Positions 29,746 through 32,614 of a DNA stretch of 32,614 nt are shown here, piece after piece (the first letter of the stretch is position 1; each line of letters opens with the position of its first letter). The position numbers and the translations under genes are program-made. Below the pieces are notes generated by a model. It was given only the letters and a program-made list of their open reading frames with translations, did no database searches and was not told the origin of the DNA. The DNA is from Firmicutes bacterium UBA4882 (lineage in GTDB: Bacteria; Bacillota; UBA4882): assembly GCA_002399265.1 (NCBI GenBank), contig DHDG01000042.1, positions 41,609-74,222 of the forward strand, read 5' to 3'.

Positions 29746-30345
29746 TTAATCGAGTGTTTTTATCCATTCCGGCGCGATTCCTCGCGGTAATCGCCGGAGC
29801 GTATCCTCAATGACAGCGTCCCACTCACCCATGCCGTCCTGATAGCGCGAGGCCAGTTCTTGTGCGTAGGATGCATCAGCCAGCGTGGCCATTGCGGCCG
29901 CCAGGTTGGCGGGCTTGGGGGAGTAAGCCGTATCGAGTAAGGCCAGTAAAGCCTGCCGCGCCTGTGGTCCGCCCACGGCTGCCAGCAAATCTACAGCGGC
30001 GCACATCGTGTCCGGTTCAACAAGGTAGGATACGAGATAAGGGATCGCGTCCTCTCCGAAGTTGGCCACATCGTTTCTGGCGGGGTAGTTTAACAAATCA
30101 GCGGCACCGGTTCTGCCAGCTGCGGCATAATAGGCACCAATCGCCTGTTCCAGGCGGATTGGCAATTCAGGCGCCACCGCCTCGGCCACATCTCCAAATG
30201 GCACGAAGGCAATCACGAGCAGAATGATGAAATCCACAACCGGAATCAGCCAGACTAAAAGATCATTACGACGATTAGTGCGGCGGCTAGAAAGGCCACT
30301 GTGGCCACAATTAGTGCTAGAATCAATACCAGGATGCATTGTCAC
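29746..30345 (-). CDS. Membrane-anchored HEAT-like repeat protein
   Basis: This protein has a short polar, Arg-rich N-terminus, one membrane helix (LVWLIPVVDFIILLVIAFV) and a soluble helical domain with HEAT/PBS-lyase-like repeats (EDAIPYLVSYLVEPDTMCAA, then VGGPQARQALLALLDTAY). Such repeats usually mediate protein binding. No catalytic motif is visible. GTG 30345 gives 199 residues and has GGGGGGAG five bases upstream; the open frame reaches 30387 without a site. It is 109 bases upstream of the RCC1 lipoprotein on the same strand, so both may act at the cell surface, though co-transcription is not shown. Confidence 0.65.
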   Translation of the reverse strand: MTMHPGIDSSTNCGHSGLSSRRTNRRNDLLVWLIPVVDFIILLVIAFVPFGDVAEAVAPELPIRLEQAIGAYYAAAGRTGAADLLNYPARNDVANFGEDAIPYLVSYLVEPDTMCAAVDLLAAVGGPQARQALLALLDTAYSPKPANLAAAMATLADASYAQELASRYQDGMGEWDAVIEDTLRRLPRGIAPEWIKTLD

Positions 30346-30465
30346 GGCTGCTCCCCCCTTGAGAACAAGATCAAGCTCTCTCAACATTCAACAGGATGAG
30401 CATGCCAACCTTTAGGTAAGTTTTGCTTTTCGTAGCCCGCTGGCTCTTTACATCGCTAAATTTAA

Positions 30466-30490
30466 GCGGCCCGCCAGATTTTGACGGGCC
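30466..30490 (-). terminator. Terminator of proS
   Basis: GGCCCG (30468-30473) pairs with CGGGCC (30485-30490), with extension by a mismatch and three further pairs. On the minus strand the stem is followed by GCTTAAATTTAG. It lies 37 bases after the proS stop. Confidence 0.6.
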
Positions 30491-30527
30491 ACTGATTGTT
30501 GCGGGATGCTCGCACTTTTGCAGAACG

Positions 30528-32219
30528 CTAGTTTTTCAGAAGGCCGCTCACAGATTGAATCGCTTCCGCAAGGGCCACTCTATAAAACTCACCGTTCCTC
30601 GGCTTTATTTCAACCTGTCCTTCTTTCAGCGTTTTCGGGCTGACCACGATGCGTACCGGTAATCCAATCAGATCGGCATCTTTCAGCTTCACGCCGGCAC
30701 TTTCCGCCCGATCATCATAAAGTGCATCAAATCCGTCCTCTTTGAGATCATTGTAGAGCTTTTCCGCTGCCGCACTGACTTGGTCATCCGGATTGAGGCT
30801 TACCAAAGCCACCTCATAAGGCGCTACTTCTGCCGGCCATATGATCCCGGAGGCGTCATGGTTGCCGTCCACAACGGACTGCAACAGCCGGTCGAGTCCG
30901 ATCCCATAGCAGCCCATTACGATTGGACGGGATGCGCCATCTTTATCTTGGAAAGTCGCTCCCATGGTGGCGGAGTATTTCAAGCCCAGCTTGAAAGTGT
31001 GTCCCAACTCAATGCCACGGTCAATGCGGAGCGGCTGCCCGCAAGCGGCACAAGATTGCCCTTCGGCGACTTCGGCAATATCCCCGGTATGATGCACCCT
31101 GAAATCACGACCAGCCACGACATTTTTGATATGCGTATCAACTTTATTGCCGCCAGCCACAAAGTTAAATGACTCGGTTACGGAAGTGTCTGCAATGATT
31201 GTAATGTTCTTCAAACCTACCGGAGAGACAAATCCTTGCACCAAGCCGGCTTTGATCAAAGTATCTTCATCAGCCAGCTGCAAATCGCCCTGCCCGGAGA
31301 CCCGCGCCAGTTTGGCCAGGTTTACTTCCAGATCGCCGCGGATGGCAGCCGCCACTAGTCCATTCTGTCCGGAAAAAACCATGGTCTTCAGGAAACGCTC
31401 CGGACCCATCTTAAAGAATTCAGCCAAATCTGTGATGCTCTTAATATCAGGTGTTGCGACGGCCTCCATCGGTTTCGGTTCTTCCTGCGGAAGAACCATC
31501 AGTTTACCGACCGCGGCTTCCAGATTGGCAGCATAGCCGCAACCGGGACAAGTCACGACTTGGTCCTCGCCGACCTCGCTGACCTGAATAAACTCATGGG
31601 AATCATTGCCGCCCATCATGCCGGGATCGGCATCCGCTGCGACCACATTCAACCCGCAGCGTTTAAAAATATTGAGATAGGCCTGCACGACCAGCGGATA
31701 ATAGCGGTCGAGATCCTCATTGGTATCATGAAAACTGTAAGCGTCTTTCATGGTGAACTCGCGCAACCTCATTAAACCGCCGCGGGGACGCGGTTCATCG
31801 CGTTCTTTGGTCTGAATTTGAAACACCATGAAAGGCAACTGGCGATAGGAGTTGACTATACCGCGCGCCATTTCGGTGACAGCTTCTTCGTGGGTCATGG
31901 CCAGCACGAAATCGCGCTTATTACGATCTTTCAGCCGGAAAAGCTCTGAGGCGATTGCATCATAGCGTCCACTCTCCTGCCAGAGCTCGGCGGGCTGCAG
32001 AACCGGCATGTGAACTTCCTGCCCCCCAATGGCCTCCATTTCCTGACGGATGATCTCTTCAATTCGCCGCATGACTCGCCAGCCCAGCGGCATAAAGGTA
32101 AAAATGCCACTGGCGATTTGCCTGGCCAGTCCAGCCCTAACCACCAGTTTGTAGGCATCGCTTTCAGCTTCGGACGGAGCTTCCCGGTAAGTCCGGAAAA
32201 ACAGTTGTGACATACGCAT
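30528..32219 (-). CDS. proS: Prolyl-tRNA synthetase (bacterial type)
   Basis: ProS charges tRNA-Pro with proline in the cytoplasm. The 563-residue protein has the bacterial layout: MRMSQLFFRTYREAP start, motif 1 region ending VHMPVLQPAELWQ, motif 2 ERDEPRPRGGLMRLREFTM, the inserted editing domain (about residues 220-400) with CPGCGYAANLE and CAACGQPL, motif 3 GCYGIGLDRLL, and an anticodon-binding end. ATG 32219 is chosen because GGAGG at 32234-32230 is ten bases upstream; ATG 32213 is too far. The open frame to 32357 runs through the T-box leader and is not translated. Expression is controlled by the T-box. Confidence 0.96.
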   Translation of the reverse strand: MRMSQLFFRTYREAPSEAESDAYKLVVRAGLARQIASGIFTFMPLGWRVMRRIEEIIRQEMEAIGGQEVHMPVLQPAELWQESGRYDAIASELFRLKDRNKRDFVLAMTHEEAVTEMARGIVNSYRQLPFMVFQIQTKERDEPRPRGGLMRLREFTMKDAYSFHDTNEDLDRYYPLVVQAYLNIFKRCGLNVVAADADPGMMGGNDSHEFIQVSEVGEDQVVTCPGCGYAANLEAAVGKLMVLPQEEPKPMEAVATPDIKSITDLAEFFKMGPERFLKTMVFSGQNGLVAAAIRGDLEVNLAKLARVSGQGDLQLADEDTLIKAGLVQGFVSPVGLKNITIIADTSVTESFNFVAGGNKVDTHIKNVVAGRDFRVHHTGDIAEVAEGQSCAACGQPLRIDRGIELGHTFKLGLKYSATMGATFQDKDGASRPIVMGCYGIGLDRLLQSVVDGNHDASGIIWPAEVAPYEVALVSLNPDDQVSAAAEKLYNDLKEDGFDALYDDRAESAGVKLKDADLIGLPVRIVVSPKTLKEGQVEIKPRNGEFYRVALAEAIQSVSGLLKN

Positions 32220-32251
32220 TGCTAAAAATCCTCCTGTATCTCTTATTAGTA

Positions 32252-32557
32252 TACAAAAGACCCCCGTCCCTATACAAAGGGACGGAGGTCCGTGGTACCA
32301 CCCTAATTGCTGGTCACCGAATCTCAACCAGCCGCTCAAAGCCTGTAATGCCGGCACAGCACCGGACTCATCGTCCGGGGCTCCGAGGTGGGTTCAGCAG
32401 CAGCCTCTACCGGACTTACACCTACTCCGGCTCGCTTTCAGAGGAATTAACCGCTTACTGGCCTCTTCATCGCCATCATATTAATTTTGCTCATGATATG
32501 CAGCTGGCGCTTAATATGCAGTTGATGCGCACGATGCATTTGGCCCATAAAACCATT
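32252..32557 (-). promoter_or_regulatory. T-box riboswitch of proS
   Basis: On the minus strand the conserved T-box AGGGTGGTACCACGG (32304-32290) pairs in the antiterminator; its TGGT would bind the ACCA end of uncharged tRNA-Pro. The competing terminator is GACCTCCGTCCC (32290-32279) with GGGACGGGGGTC (32270-32259), then TCTTTTGT. Stem I begins around GATGAAGAGGCCAGTA (about 32472-32456). The best specifier is CCC (32392-32390), a proline codon, in GAACCCACC and followed by A as expected. Starved, uncharged tRNA-Pro stabilises the antiterminator and turns proS on. Confidence 0.93.
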
Positions 32558-32564
32558 TAGCATA

Positions 32565-32593
32565 AGTATAACGATCCAAATTGAACGTGTCAA
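32565..32593 (-). promoter_or_regulatory. Promoter of the proS T-box transcript
   Basis: On the minus strand TTGACA (32593-32588) and TATACT (32570-32565) are separated by 17 bases. The transcript would start near 32557, giving a leader of about 340 bases before the proS start codon. Confidence 0.88.
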
Positions 32594-32614
32594 TCGTTAT
32601 TCTACGACTGTGTT

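Overview
The window reads as chromosomal DNA of an anaerobic, probably endospore-forming Firmicute of the Clostridia/Negativicutes type. Pointers are a CIRCE-controlled groESL operon, a T-box leader before proS, strong AGGAGG ribosome sites with frequent TTG/GTG starts, indolepyruvate:ferredoxin oxidoreductase, rubrerythrin, a SPOCS (DUF3794) protein, LysM proteins and a CD3324-type HTH protein. No taxon can be named safely from the sequence alone. I see no phage, insertion sequence, CRISPR array, rRNA or tRNA gene.

Layout. 1-2316 (+): end of an unknown gene, a DegV-family lipid-binding protein and a duplicated P-loop ATPase. 2310-3785 (-): ECF sigma factor, zinc-type anti-sigma factor and a DUF6249-like membrane protein. 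3953-5972 (+): promoter, CIRCE, groES and groEL. 6073-8596 (-): iorB and iorA (aryl-pyruvate oxidation). 8887-9903 (-): a five-module LysM protein made of 408-bp DNA repeats. 10105-11343 (+): membrane-anchored serine beta-lactamase-like hydrolase. 11423-16989 (-): erythromycin-esterase-like lipoprotein, phosphoribosyltransferase, a divergent ATP-type PEP carboxykinase and a GlmS-like amidotransferase. 17259-18374 (+): M29 aminopeptidase. 18373-19600: a non-coding and small-gene zone with REP-like palindromes, a candidate small RNA, a CD3324-type regulator and a previously untracked 37-codon gene that has its own promoter, ribosome site and terminator. 19600-21058: truncated glycosyltransferase-like protein convergent with a stand-alone mraY. 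21377-23575 (-): oxidative-stress cluster (rubredoxin-like, rubrerythrin, Cys-tailed MarR, OsmC with a small upstream ORF). 23834-28139: GNAT-like protein, SPOCS protein, membrane-anchored glutamate-synthase-like flavoprotein and a family 2 glycosyltransferase. 28234-30345 (-): RCC1 propeller lipoprotein broken by a one-base frameshift in a G6 tract, and a HEAT-like membrane protein. 30528-32593 (-): proS with T-box leader and promoter.

The most unusual signals are: (1) three dispersed palindromes built from inverted units around the core GGGGACGG(T/A)TC, whose flanking arms differ but stay complementary, like REP/BIME elements; (2) the complete 37-codon transcription unit at 19247-19473; (3) a possible small RNA at 18500-18624; (4) the G6 frameshift in the seven-repeat RCC1 lipoprotein, which may be phase-variable or an assembly error; (5) Cys-rich MarR and substituted GlmS active-site motifs. 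All functional statements come from reading motifs by eye; no database search was possible.
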